From an uncultured Clostridium sp. (GTDB lineage Bacteria; Bacillota; Clostridia; Clostridiales; Clostridiaceae): DNA of 34,455 nucleotides. Numbering within the stretch: position 1 is the first letter of the stretch; the number at the start of each line of letters is the position of its first letter. The stretch is taken from NCBI RefSeq assembly GCF_934754925.1, contig NZ_CAKVJA010000027.1, forward strand, positions 1 through 34,455. The letters run 5' to 3'. Positions 8,127 through 15,510 of the stretch are shown in pieces. The notes under the pieces are model-generated. The model did not search any database. It was not told the origin of the DNA and worked only from the letters and a program-made list of their open reading frames with translations. Position numbers and translations under genes: made by a program.

Positions 8127-9092
8127 ATGAAGAGTAAAGCAAGTAAAAGTGAGTGTGGAAACACCCTAGGTAAGTATTTTTATTTTATTAATTGCTCTGA
8201 AATGGAAAAAGAATTATGTAATATGGAGATGAGGAGTATTTTTGGAAAAGAGCCTGAAGAAAAATATTTATTTTCAGAAATAAACTTTGATCCATCTAGA
8301 AGTCCATTTATTAAATTACAAATTAAATCAATTTACATAGAGAAAAATTTAGAAGATATAATTAATAAGATAAAAGAAGATAGAATATCTTATGATGACT
8401 TTAAAGTTAATTATATAAAAAGTGAAGATGGAGATATCCCTTATGAAGAACGTCTTAAAGCCGTTAAGAAAATTGGTTTTGTTGTAACAGGATTTCCTGA
8501 TATACACAATCCAAAAATAGATTTAGCTATAACTAAAGTTAAAGATAAGTGGATATTTGGAGAGTTAATTAAAAATAGTTTTAAATGGCAAAGACATAAT
8601 GATAAACCACATTCATATTCTAATGCATTACCTCTAAGAACGGCTAGAGCATTAATAAATATTGCAGTTGGAAATAATAGAGAGTTAACATTAGTTGATC
8701 CATGTTGCGGAGTAGGAACTGTTGTTATAGAAGCACTTGATTTAGGGATTGATGTAAAGGGTTATGAAATTAGTAAACCTATTGCATGTAATGCCAGGAA
8801 TAATATAGAATTTTTAGGTTATAATAGAGAGATAATAACTAGTGGAGATATGCATAATATAAAGGAAGTTTTTGATGTTGCCATAGTTGATATTCCTTAT
8901 GGATTATTTTCACCTGTAACACTAAATGAGCAGGTAGATATAATTAATACCTCAAGAAAAATTGCTCGTAAACTAGTTATAATAACATTTGAAGATATGG
9001 ATAAATTAATAACTTCAGCTGGCTTCAAAATATTAGAAAAATGCTACATGACAAAAGGAAATATGGTAAGGCAAATTAGTATTTGTGAATAA
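8127..9092 (+). CDS. TRM11-like SAM-dependent RNA methyltransferase
   Basis: The C-terminal half (about residues 165-320) is an N6-MTase/TRM11-type catalytic domain: SAM motif DPCCGVGT (191-198), an acidic residue after strand 2 (GYEISKP), and DIPYG (255-259) as the (D/N)PPY-like catalytic motif. Family relatives methylate guanosine or adenosine in tRNA or rRNA. The N-terminal 150 residues resemble the substrate-binding extension seen in such enzymes but are not specific. ATG 8127 follows AGAGGGTG. It is probably translated from the same message as the preceding flavoprotein gene. The RNA target cannot be read from the sequence. Confidence 0.72.
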   Translation: MKSKASKSECGNTLGKYFYFINCSEMEKELCNMEMRSIFGKEPEEKYLFSEINFDPSRSPFIKLQIKSIYIEKNLEDIINKIKEDRISYDDFKVNYIKSEDGDIPYEERLKAVKKIGFVVTGFPDIHNPKIDLAITKVKDKWIFGELIKNSFKWQRHNDKPHSYSNALPLRTARALINIAVGNNRELTLVDPCCGVGTVVIEALDLGIDVKGYEISKPIACNARNNIEFLGYNREIITSGDMHNIKEVFDVAIVDIPYGLFSPVTLNEQVDIINTSRKIARKLVIITFEDMDKLITSAGFKILEKCYMTKGNMVRQISICE

Positions 9093-9128
9093 AGTATATT
9101 TTCCAAATTAAACTACACAACAAAAGGT

Positions 9129-9157
9129 TTGACAATATGTTAAGGCAATGATATAAT
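9129..9157 (+). promoter_or_regulatory. Sigma-A promoter of the infC operon
   Basis: A perfect TTGACA (9129-9134), a 17-bp spacer and a perfect TATAAT (9152-9157) make this the best promoter match in the window. Transcription should begin near 9164, leaving a leader of about 170 nt before infC. Confidence 0.92.
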
Positions 9158-9163
9158 AAATTT

Positions 9164-9336
9164 TGTCAAGAAGAAACAGCCGTTTCTCGCCTTACGGCTA
9201 AGCTTAGTAAGGTAATGAGTTTATTGGATTTTTATCTAGAAGAGTATCTAGATTTTCTAAATAATACGAGGGCGGCAATTATGCCGCCCTTTTATTTATA
9301 TATTTTTCTTGATAGATTTTATCGGAGGTGAATGTT
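9164..9336 (+). promoter_or_regulatory. infC-rpmI-rplT leader (L20/IF3-type attenuator)
   Basis: The untranslated leader has GCCTTAC/GTAAGGT pairing (about 9190-9215), a second stem ATCTAGA/TCTAGAT (about 9235-9254), and an intrinsic terminator (9269-9297) before infC. This matches the known arrangement in Firmicutes, where ribosomal protein L20 binds the leader and causes premature termination. The identity rests on operon context and layout. I could not check it against the covariance model of the L20 leader. Confidence 0.72.
9269..9297 (+). terminator. Attenuator terminator in the infC leader
   Basis: AGGGCGGCA (9269-9277) pairs with TGCCGCCCT (9282-9290) over an ATTA loop, followed by a T-rich tail. 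It is unusually GC-rich for this genome and lies between the promoter and infC, so it must be conditional. Confidence 0.9.
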
Positions 9337-9849
9337 ATCAGTAAAAACTTTACTTGTAATGAAAGTATTAGAGAAAAGGAAATTAGAGTAATTGATACAG
9401 ATGGTACTCAATTAGGTGTAATTTCTACGAAGGAAGCTTTACAAATGGCTGAAGAGAAGGATTTAGATTTAGTAATGATCTCTCCAACAGCAGTGCCACC
9501 AGTATGTAAAATAATGGACTTAGGCAAATACATTTACGAGCAATCTAAAAAGGAAAAAGAAGCTAAGAAAAAGCAAAAGGTAACTGTCATTAAAGAAATC
9601 AGATGTAGTTTAACTATTGAAGAAAATGACATAGCTATCAAAGCTAAGAATGCTAGAAAGTTCTTATTAGACGGGGATAAAGTTAAAGTCACTGTTAGAT
9701 TCAAAGGTAGAGAAGCAACATTAGGTCACCTAGGATTAAAAATCTTAGAAAACTTTGTTTCTAAACTTGAAGATGTTTGTACTGTTGAAAAAGCAGCAAA
9801 ACAAGAAGGAAGAAACATGACTATGGTATTAGCCCCTAAAAAAGCATAA
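9337..9849 (+). CDS. infC: Translation initiation factor IF-3
   Basis: This is a 170-residue IF-3 from the start chosen here, with the N-terminal domain (IREKEIRVID), basic linker (KKEKEAKKKQK) and C-terminal domain (EIRCSLTIEENDI; KVKVTVRFKGREA). IF-3 binds the 30S subunit and checks the start codon. No ATG is available in frame: GGAGG at 9324-9328 is followed after 8 nt by ATC (9337-9339), while an in-frame GTG at 9328 overlaps the Shine-Dalgarno sequence and cannot be used well. An AUC start fits the known habit of infC to use AUU/AUC/AUA codons that IF-3 discriminates against, giving autoregulation. It is first in the operon with rpmI and rplT. Confidence 0.95.
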   Translation: MSKNFTCNESIREKEIRVIDTDGTQLGVISTKEALQMAEEKDLDLVMISPTAVPPVCKIMDLGKYIYEQSKKEKEAKKKQKVTVIKEIRCSLTIEENDIAIKAKNARKFLLDGDKVKVTVRFKGREATLGHLGLKILENFVSKLEDVCTVEKAAKQEGRNMTMVLAPKKA

Positions 9850-9869
9850 CCAGAGAGGAGAATATTATC

Positions 9870-10067
9870 ATGCCAAAAATGAAAACGCACAGAGGTGCAG
9901 CTAAAAGATTTAAAAAGACTGGTACTGGAAAGTTAAAAAGAGCAAAAGCTTTCAAGAGCCATATCTTAACAAAGAAGAGCGCTAAGAGAAAGAGAAACTT
10001 AAGAAAAGCTTCTTACGTTTCAACTACTCAAGAAAAAGCAATGAAGAAATTATTACCATACCTATAA
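9870..10067 (+). CDS. rpmI: 50S ribosomal protein L35
   Basis: The product is a 65-residue, highly basic protein beginning MPKMKTHRGAAKRFKKTGTG, the L35 signature, and ending with the KKLLPYL tail typical of the family. It starts 20 bp after infC behind GAGAGGAG and precedes rplT. Codons here use more C-ending choices than neighbouring non-ribosomal genes, as expected for highly expressed genes. Confidence 0.98.
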   Translation: MPKMKTHRGAAKRFKKTGTGKLKRAKAFKSHILTKKSAKRKRNLRKASYVSTTQEKAMKKLLPYL

Positions 10068-10093
10068 TATAGAGGACTTAGGAGGAATACAAA

Positions 10094-10453
10094 ATGGCAA
10101 GAGTTAAGAGAGCGGTAAATGCTCGTAAGAATCATAAAAAAGTTTTAAAGCTTGCAAAAGGTTACTACGGTGGAAAGAGCAGATTATTCAGAACTGCTAA
10201 CGAATCTGTAATCAGAGCTTTAAGAAACGCATACGTTGGAAGAAGATTAAAGAAGAGAGATTTCAGAAGATTATGGATAGCAAGAATTAACGCTGCTACA
10301 AGAATGAACGGTCTTTCATACTCAAAATTCATGAACGGAATCAAATTAGCTGGAATCGACATGAACAGAAAGATGTTATCTGAAATAGCTATCAACGATC
10401 CAAAAGCATTTGCAAACTTAGTAGAAACTGCAAAAGCTCAATTAAACAAATAA
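10094..10453 (+). CDS. rplT: 50S ribosomal protein L20
   Basis: A 119-residue L20 begins MARVKRAVNARKNHKKVLKL and contains GYYGGKSRLFRTANE and the RRDFRRLWIARINAA-type core. L20 is an early 23S assembly protein and, in Firmicutes, the repressor of its own infC-rpmI-rplT operon through the leader RNA; the leader at 9164-9336 is its likely target. Good ribosome binding site (TTAGGAGG). An intrinsic terminator follows directly. Confidence 0.98.
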   Translation: MARVKRAVNARKNHKKVLKLAKGYYGGKSRLFRTANESVIRALRNAYVGRRLKKRDFRRLWIARINAATRMNGLSYSKFMNGIKLAGIDMNRKMLSEIAINDPKAFANLVETAKAQLNK

Positions 10454-10465
10454 TTTTGTTTACAT

Positions 10466-10493
10466 AAAGCAATCCGAAAGGATTGCTTTTTTT
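10466..10493 (+). terminator. infC-rpmI-rplT operon terminator
   Basis: A 10-bp perfect stem AAAGCAATCC/GGATTGCTTT is capped by a GAAA tetraloop and followed by a T run, 12 bp after the rplT stop. Confidence 0.95.
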
Positions 10494-10570
10494 GTTTAAT
10501 ATTAAATCAATAATATATTAATATGAATATATTGTATTATGAAATAAATATTAGGATGAAAAGATATAGT

Positions 10571-11251
10571 ATGTATACAAAGGGCGATTTTCATATACAC
10601 ACAACTTATTCAGATGGAAGCTTAACACCAAGTCAAATAATTAACTTAGCAAAAGAAAAAAGGGTAGATATACTATCTATAACTGATCATAATAATACAG
10701 ATGGTATAGATGAAGCAATTGTAGAAGGAAGAAAAAATAATATTACTGTCATACCGGGAGTAGAGTTATCTACTAGATATAATGAGTGCAGGGTACATGT
10801 GTTAGGATATTTTAAAGATGATAGCTATAAAAATGATTTGCTAAAAGAAGTACTTTTGAATGTTAAAAAAGGAAATATTAAAAATTTAAGAAAAATATTC
10901 AAAGATAAAATTGATTTTTGTGGATTTAAAAATAAGCTTTGCGTTCAAACTGGAGTTGATATGTTGAAATTTTTTGGTGCTACAGTAGTACTTGCACATC
11001 CAGTACTTCTATGCAAAAGAGACTTTGATAATATTATTAATATAAACTTCGATGGAATTGAAGCAAAATATTTTAAAAATACGGAAAATGATACAAGGTA
11101 TTTTATAGATATTGCAAATAGAAAAAATATAATTTATACTGCTGGATCAGATTTTCATAATTATATTGAATGTTATAGAATTCATGGAATGATTGGTGAT
11201 GTATATTTAAATGGAGAAGAAATAGAAAAATTTTTAAGGGTATTAATTTAG
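10571..11251 (+). CDS. PHP domain metal-dependent phosphoesterase
   Basis: From this start the protein has 226 residues. PHP motifs are in order: GDFHIHTTYSDG (HxH at 8 and 10), SITDHNNTDG, PGVELS, AHPVLL and GSDFHN, which together form the multi-metal site of PHP phosphoesterases. Relatives include nucleoside 3',5'-bisphosphate and oligonucleotide phosphatases, but the substrate here is not determinable. In-frame ATGs also occur at 10523 and 10556. None has a strong ribosome binding site; I prefer 10571 because family members start just before the HxH motif, with AGGA about 14 nt upstream. The product is shorter than many PHP/TrpH-type proteins (about 270-290), and the middle segment is reduced. 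Confidence 0.8.
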   Translation: MYTKGDFHIHTTYSDGSLTPSQIINLAKEKRVDILSITDHNNTDGIDEAIVEGRKNNITVIPGVELSTRYNECRVHVLGYFKDDSYKNDLLKEVLLNVKKGNIKNLRKIFKDKIDFCGFKNKLCVQTGVDMLKFFGATVVLAHPVLLCKRDFDNIININFDGIEAKYFKNTENDTRYFIDIANRKNIIYTAGSDFHNYIECYRIHGMIGDVYLNGEEIEKFLRVLI

Positions 11252-11303
11252 AGCCTATATCTAAATAATCTTTAATAAGATTGTTTAGATATAGGCTATT
11301 TTT
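11252..11303 (+). terminator. Terminator after the PHP gene
   Basis: A stem of about 21 bp with few mismatches (11252-11272 with 11277-11297) has a 4-nt loop and a T-rich tail, starting right after the stop codon. The rest of 11304-11559 is AT-rich upstream sequence of the nitrate-reductase-like operon with no gene that I can support. Confidence 0.88.
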
Positions 11304-11480
11304 ATGTATATATGAGATTATGAATTTATTTAGAGTTATAAGTAAATGATAATAGATGAATATAAAAGGATAATTTTACAGAAAATATTTTTATGACAAA
11401 GAAAGGTGGAATTAGTGAATATGTAAATTAGGATGGATTACATTATATAAGAAAGTAAAATGATATTATATATAAGTTAA

Positions 11481-11510
11481 ATTACATAAAGAGTTAATGA
11501 TTAATAAAAT
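11481..11510 (+). promoter_or_regulatory. Possible promoter of the nitrate-reductase-like operon
   Basis: ATTACA (11481-11486), an 18-bp spacer and TAAAAT (11505-11510) lie about 50 bp before the start codon. The -10 is a 5/6 match and the -35 a 4/6 match. No convincing Fnr, Rex or CcpA site was seen. Confidence 0.3.
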
Positions 11511-11559
11511 TGTAAGAGATTTAGGAAAATTAAAATTAGTTAGATAAGGAGTGATTTCA

Positions 11560-13638
11560 TTGAAGGTTATAAGATCTACTTGTAATTATTGTTCTATAGC
11601 ATGTAATTTAGATTTTCATGTTGAAGACAATGGTTTTATTAAGAGAGTAGTACCTACTGTTGATTATCCAGTTAATAAGGGATTTTGTTGTGTAAAGGGA
11701 TTAAATTTAGATAAGCAAAATACTGAACATGAAAATCCAGTATTACCACTTGTAAGGGATAAAAATGGAGAATTAAAGCAAATTCAATGGCAAGAGGCAT
11801 TTGATCTATTTGCTAAGAGGGTAACTGAAATACAAGAGAAATATGGTAAAGAAAGTTTTGCATTTTTAAGTACAGGTCAATTAGCTACAGAAGAAATGGC
11901 ATTAGCAGGACATATAGGAAGAACATTTTTAGGTGGAAATGGAGATGGAAATACAAGACTTTGTATGGCTACATCAGTAGTTTCTTATAAGCAAAGCTTT
12001 GGATTTGATGCTCCACCATACACTTTTAATGATTTAGAACATTCAGATGTAATTATATTTATTGGATGTAATCCTGTAGTCGCACATCCAATTCTTTGGG
12101 GAAAGACTAAGAATAATAAAGATTGTATAAAGATTGCTATAGATCCAAGAAGAACAGAAACAGTAACTAATTGTGATATGTGGATAGATATAAAACCAAA
12201 ATCAGATTTAACACTTCTATATACATTAGCAAATGTTCTTATTGAAAAGGGCTGGATTGATAATAATTATATTGAGAAGTATACAGAGGATTTTGAAGGC
12301 TTTAAAGAACATGTAAAAAAATATACTCTAGAAGATGTTGAAGAAAAAACAGGTATATCCAAGGTTAGAGTCTTAGAGCTAGCTGAAATAATACATAATG
12401 GAAAAAAAGTATCATTGTGGTGGACTATGGGGATAAATCAAAGCTATCAAGCTGTAAGAACAGCACAAGCAATTATAAATATAGCTTTAATGACAGGAAA
12501 CATAGGAAGAGTTGGAACAGGACCTAATTCTATAACTGGTCAATGTAATGCTATGGGTTCTAGACTTTTCAGTAATACTACAGGGCTTTATGGTGGAGGA
12601 GAGTATGATAATGAGGCAAGAAGAAAAGTCGTAGCAGAGGCTTTAGATATAGATCCTGAGATGCTACCTAAGAAACCTACCTTACCATACAATGTTATAA
12701 TAGAAAAAATAAATTCAGGTGAGATAAAAGCTTTATGGGTAGTAGCAACTAACCCTATAGTTTCTTGGATAAATAATTTAGAGTTTAAAAAAGCAGCTGA
12801 AAAATTAGAGTTTTTAGTTGTAGAAGATATTTATTCTGATACTGAAACTGCTAGATATTGTGATTTATTATTACCTTCAGCTAATGGCTTAAAGAAAGAA
12901 GGTGTATTAATAAATACAGAAAGAAGGCTATCAAAACTTAATCCAGTATTAGAGAAGAAGGAAAATGAATTAACGGATTATGATATTATGTTAGGCATAG
13001 GTAAAGCTTTAGGAATGGGTAAATTATTAGATAAATGGAAAACACCAAGAGATGCATTTGAAACATTAAAAGCATGTACTAAAGGAATGCCTTGTGATAT
13101 TACCGGTGTAAATTATGATATGTTAAAGGACTCAAGGGGAGTACAATGGCCATTTAGAGCTGGTGAAGAATTAAAGGAAGATGAAAGAAGGCTATTTGAA
13201 GATAATAAGTACTATACACCAAGTGGTAAGGCTAAATTTATCTATGAAGATGTAGCACCAGTTCCTTATGAACAATCAGAGGAATATCCATATTTATTTA
13301 ATACTGGAAGAGGTACTGTTGGTCAATGGCATACACAAACAAGAACTAGAGAGATACCTGATGTTTTTTCTATAGTTCCTCATGAAGGGTATGTAAATAT
13401 AAATACTGATTTAGCTGATGAATTAGGAATCAAGGATAATGAAACAATTAAAATAACATCACCCAATGGTGTAAGTAATAATTTTCTTGTTAAACTAAGT
13501 AGAACTGTTAAAAAAGATCAAATTTATGCTCCAATGCATTATATAGAAGCAAATTCACTATTACCATCTATATTTGATACATATTCAAAGGAACCTAACT
13601 TTAAATATGTACCAGTAAAAATAGAAAAAATAGATTAG
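11560..13638 (+). CDS. Molybdopterin oxidoreductase, assimilatory/periplasmic-type nitrate reductase catalytic subunit
   Basis: This 692-residue protein of the Mo-bis-MGD family has an N-terminal [4Fe-4S] motif (C8, C11, C15 and the Cys of CCVKG near 43-44). A Mo-ligand segment NTRLCMATSVVSYK has Cys near 135, matching Nas/Nap nitrate reductases rather than the formate dehydrogenase pattern. Other family motifs are GPNSITGQCNAMGSR and a C-terminal molydopterin-binding domain with NTGRGTVGQWHTQTRT. No Tat signal is present, so it is cytosolic. The start is TTG at 11560, 8 nt from AAGGAG; the in-frame GTG at 11551 overlaps that Shine-Dalgarno site. With the next two genes it would form an NADH-driven reductase used as an electron sink. 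Nitrate is the likely substrate but not proven. Confidence 0.82.
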   Translation: MKVIRSTCNYCSIACNLDFHVEDNGFIKRVVPTVDYPVNKGFCCVKGLNLDKQNTEHENPVLPLVRDKNGELKQIQWQEAFDLFAKRVTEIQEKYGKESFAFLSTGQLATEEMALAGHIGRTFLGGNGDGNTRLCMATSVVSYKQSFGFDAPPYTFNDLEHSDVIIFIGCNPVVAHPILWGKTKNNKDCIKIAIDPRRTETVTNCDMWIDIKPKSDLTLLYTLANVLIEKGWIDNNYIEKYTEDFEGFKEHVKKYTLEDVEEKTGISKVRVLELAEIIHNGKKVSLWWTMGINQSYQAVRTAQAIINIALMTGNIGRVGTGPNSITGQCNAMGSRLFSNTTGLYGGGEYDNEARRKVVAEALDIDPEMLPKKPTLPYNVIIEKINSGEIKALWVVATNPIVSWINNLEFKKAAEKLEFLVVEDIYSDTETARYCDLLLPSANGLKKEGVLINTERRLSKLNPVLEKKENELTDYDIMLGIGKALGMGKLLDKWKTPRDAFETLKACTKGMPCDITGVNYDMLKDSRGVQWPFRAGEELKEDERRLFEDNKYYTPSGKAKFIYEDVAPVPYEQSEEYPYLFNTGRGTVGQWHTQTRTREIPDVFSIVPHEGYVNINTDLADELGIKDNETIKITSPNGVSNNFLVKLSRTVKKDQIYAPMHYIEANSLLPSIFDTYSKEPNFKYVPVKIEKID

Positions 13639-13647
13639 GAGATAGCT

Positions 13648-14061
13648 ATGAAGAGAATAAAAATAGATAGAAAAAAATGTATTGGTTGTTTAACATGTAC
13701 TACTGCATGTAAGGTATCTCATGGATCAAGAGATACAAGAGGAAGGATAGTTATAAATAGCGAGGGAAGATATGCACCAATTTATTGTAGGCATTGTACT
13801 AGACCAGAATGTGTTTATGCATGTCCAACTGGAGCTATGAGAAAAGATGATGAGAGTAAGTATGTAATTTATGATAAAAGCAGATGTGCAAGTTGTTTTA
13901 TGTGTATAATGGCATGCCCTTATGGAGTTTTAAAGATGGATTATCAAACTAATAGAGAAGTAATGAAATGTGATATGTGTATATCAACAGAACAAAACTT
14001 TCCTCAATGTGTAGATAAATGTCCAATGAATGCATTAACTTTAGAGGAGGTAGATGAATAA
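13648..14061 (+). CDS. Polyferredoxin-type 4Fe-4S electron-transfer subunit
   Basis: The 137-residue protein has sixteen cysteines in four groups: C11/14/17/21, C47/50/55/59, C80/83/86/90 and C108/111/121/125, the pattern of HycB/NarH-like subunits with four [4Fe-4S] clusters. It would carry electrons from the flavoprotein encoded next to the molybdenum subunit encoded just before. It starts 9 bp after the catalytic gene with AGGAG, and its stop TAA overlaps the next ATG by one base, so translation of the three genes is coupled. Confidence 0.9.
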   Translation: MKRIKIDRKKCIGCLTCTTACKVSHGSRDTRGRIVINSEGRYAPIYCRHCTRPECVYACPTGAMRKDDESKYVIYDKSRCASCFMCIMACPYGVLKMDYQTNREVMKCDMCISTEQNFPQCVDKCPMNALTLEEVDE

Positions 14062-15284
14062 TGGCATATGTTATAGTAGGAGCATCTGCATCTGGAATTA
14101 ATGCAGCTAAAACGCTACGTGAAAATGATAAAAATATAGAGATAATATTAGTATCAAAAGATGAATATGTTTATTCAAGATGTATACTTCATCATTTTTT
14201 AGATGGAAGAAGAGAAATTGAAGCTTTAGACTTTACTCCAAAGAACTTTTTTGAAATGTACAATATAAAGTGGATAAAAGGAGTAGAAGTAATAGGAATA
14301 GATGTTAAAGAGAAAAAACTAAAATTATCAAATAATGAGGATTTAAGCTATGATAAGGTTCTGTTGGCAGCAGGATCATCATCATTTTTACCACCAATAG
14401 AAAACTTAAGAACTGCTAATAATGTAATAGGACTTAGAAACTTAGATGATGCTATTAAAATTAAGGAAGAGGCTAAAAAGGTTAAAAATGTTGCTATTTT
14501 AGGTGCAGGATTAGTTGGTGTAGATGCTTTAGCAGGGCTTTTAGATTATGATGTAAATATAACATTAATTGAAATGGGAGATAGAATATTACCACTTCAA
14601 CTAGACAATTATGCAGCAGAAGTGTACCAAGAAAGATTAAAAGAAGAAGGAGTAAACTTTAAGTTCGGAGTAAGAGCAGAAAAGGTTGTAGTAGATGAGA
14701 ATAATAATCCCGTTTCAATAAAGTTAAATACTGAGGAAGAAGTGCCTTGTGAATTAATAATTGCATGTACAGGTGTTAGAGCAAATATAGGATTTTTAAA
14801 TGATAGTGGAGTAGAGTGTGATAAATTCGGGCTTATAATTAACACAAAAGGTGAAACTAATGTAAAGGATGTTTATGGGGCTGGTGATATAACAGGAAGA
14901 AATCCAATATGGCCAACAGCTGTTAAGGAAGGAATTATTGCAGCCAATAATATGCTAGGCAAGGAAATATATATGAATGACTTCTTTGGAAGTAAAAATA
15001 CTATGAACTTCTGTGGAGTGGCTACAATGTCTCTAGGCCTAGTAAATAAACCGGATGATAGTTATAAAGAAGAAATACAAGTAAAGGGAAAAGACTATAA
15101 AAAGATAATTCATAAGGATGGAATAATATATGGGGCTATAGTTCAAGGTGACTTATCTTATGTTGGAGTATTAACACAGCTTATAAAAGAAAATATTGAT
15201 ATAAGAAAAGTTAAAAAGCCATTATTTAATGTAGATTACTCTGATTTCTTTAATGAAAAAGAAAACCTAGAGTTTGTATATTAG
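14061..15284 (+). CDS. FAD-dependent NADH oxidoreductase of the nitrate-reductase-like operon
   Basis: A 407-residue pyridine nucleotide-disulfide oxidoreductase fold: FAD-binding GASASG near residue 7, SRCILHHF with Cys41 near the flavin (as in NADH oxidase/NirB-type enzymes), NAD-binding GAGLVG near 148, and GAGDITGRNPIW for FAD in the C-terminal part. It most likely oxidises NADH and feeds electrons to the polyferredoxin and molybdenum subunits. The ATG at 14061 lies behind GAGGAGG and overlaps the previous stop. It is last in the operon and a terminator follows. No nitrite reductase, nitrate transporter or molybdopterin synthesis gene is near. Confidence 0.85.
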   Translation: MAYVIVGASASGINAAKTLRENDKNIEIILVSKDEYVYSRCILHHFLDGRREIEALDFTPKNFFEMYNIKWIKGVEVIGIDVKEKKLKLSNNEDLSYDKVLLAAGSSSFLPPIENLRTANNVIGLRNLDDAIKIKEEAKKVKNVAILGAGLVGVDALAGLLDYDVNITLIEMGDRILPLQLDNYAAEVYQERLKEEGVNFKFGVRAEKVVVDENNNPVSIKLNTEEEVPCELIIACTGVRANIGFLNDSGVECDKFGLIINTKGETNVKDVYGAGDITGRNPIWPTAVKEGIIAANNMLGKEIYMNDFFGSKNTMNFCGVATMSLGLVNKPDDSYKEEIQVKGKDYKKIIHKDGIIYGAIVQGDLSYVGVLTQLIKENIDIRKVKKPLFNVDYSDFFNEKENLEFVY

Positions 15285-15319
15285 AGTAATAAAACTAAAG
15301 TGATATTATAAATTAAAAG

Positions 15320-15396
15320 GAATAAGTAGATATTAATATGGGTTAGCTTATATAAGGTAAATAGGCAAAATTCGAAAATAATCTACTTATTTTTTC
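15320..15396 (+). terminator. Terminator after the nitrate-reductase-like operon
   Basis: AATAAGTAGAT (15321-15331) pairs with ATCTACTTATT (15381-15391) and a T-rich tail follows. The long loop of about 50 nt makes it less standard than the other terminators here. Confidence 0.65.
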
Positions 15397-15414
15397 TTTT
15401 TGTTAATTAAAATC

Positions 15415-15430
15415 ATTATCAAATGATATT
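15415..15430. promoter_or_regulatory. Palindromic operator candidate 1 (upstream of the CDF gene)
   Basis: ATTATCAAATGATATT is an imperfect palindrome nearly identical to the site at 15483-15498. The half-site ATTATCA/TGATAAT resembles the elements recognised by Fur-family metalloregulators, although half-site order and spacing are not a textbook Fur box. It lies about 36 bp upstream of the proposed -35. Confidence 0.5.
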
Positions 15431-15450
15431 AGTGAAAATTATTTATAGTA

Positions 15451-15479
15451 AGTACAAATATTAATTATTAACATATAAT
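15451..15479 (+). promoter_or_regulatory. Promoter of the cation efflux gene
   Basis: A perfect TATAAT (15474-15479) lies 31 bp before the start codon, with a weak AGTACA -35 at 17-bp spacing. The operator candidate at 15483-15498 begins four bases after the -10, covering the expected transcription start, a position suited to repression. Confidence 0.5.
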
Positions 15480-15482
15480 AAA

Positions 15483-15498
15483 ATTATCAAATGATAAT
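15483..15498. promoter_or_regulatory. Palindromic operator candidate 2 (at the CDF transcription start)
   Basis: ATTATCAAATGATAAT is a palindrome with two central bases (ATTATCA-AA-TGATAAT). Its first 14 bases match the site at 15415 exactly. It sits between the -10 and the ribosome binding site of the efflux gene. Confidence 0.55.
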
Positions 15499-15510
15499 AG
15501 GAGGAATATT

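Noticed and set aside
9328..9336. GTG at 9328 as infC start
   Set aside because: It lies inside the GGAGGTG ribosome binding site and leaves no spacing; ATC at 9337 has ideal spacing.
11551..13638. Formate dehydrogenase as identity of the molybdoenzyme
   Set aside because: The Mo-ligand segment NTRLCMATSV and the GPNSITGQCNAMGSR motif match Nas/Nap-type nitrate reductases. There is a Cys, no in-frame TGA, and no FDH-type partner genes.
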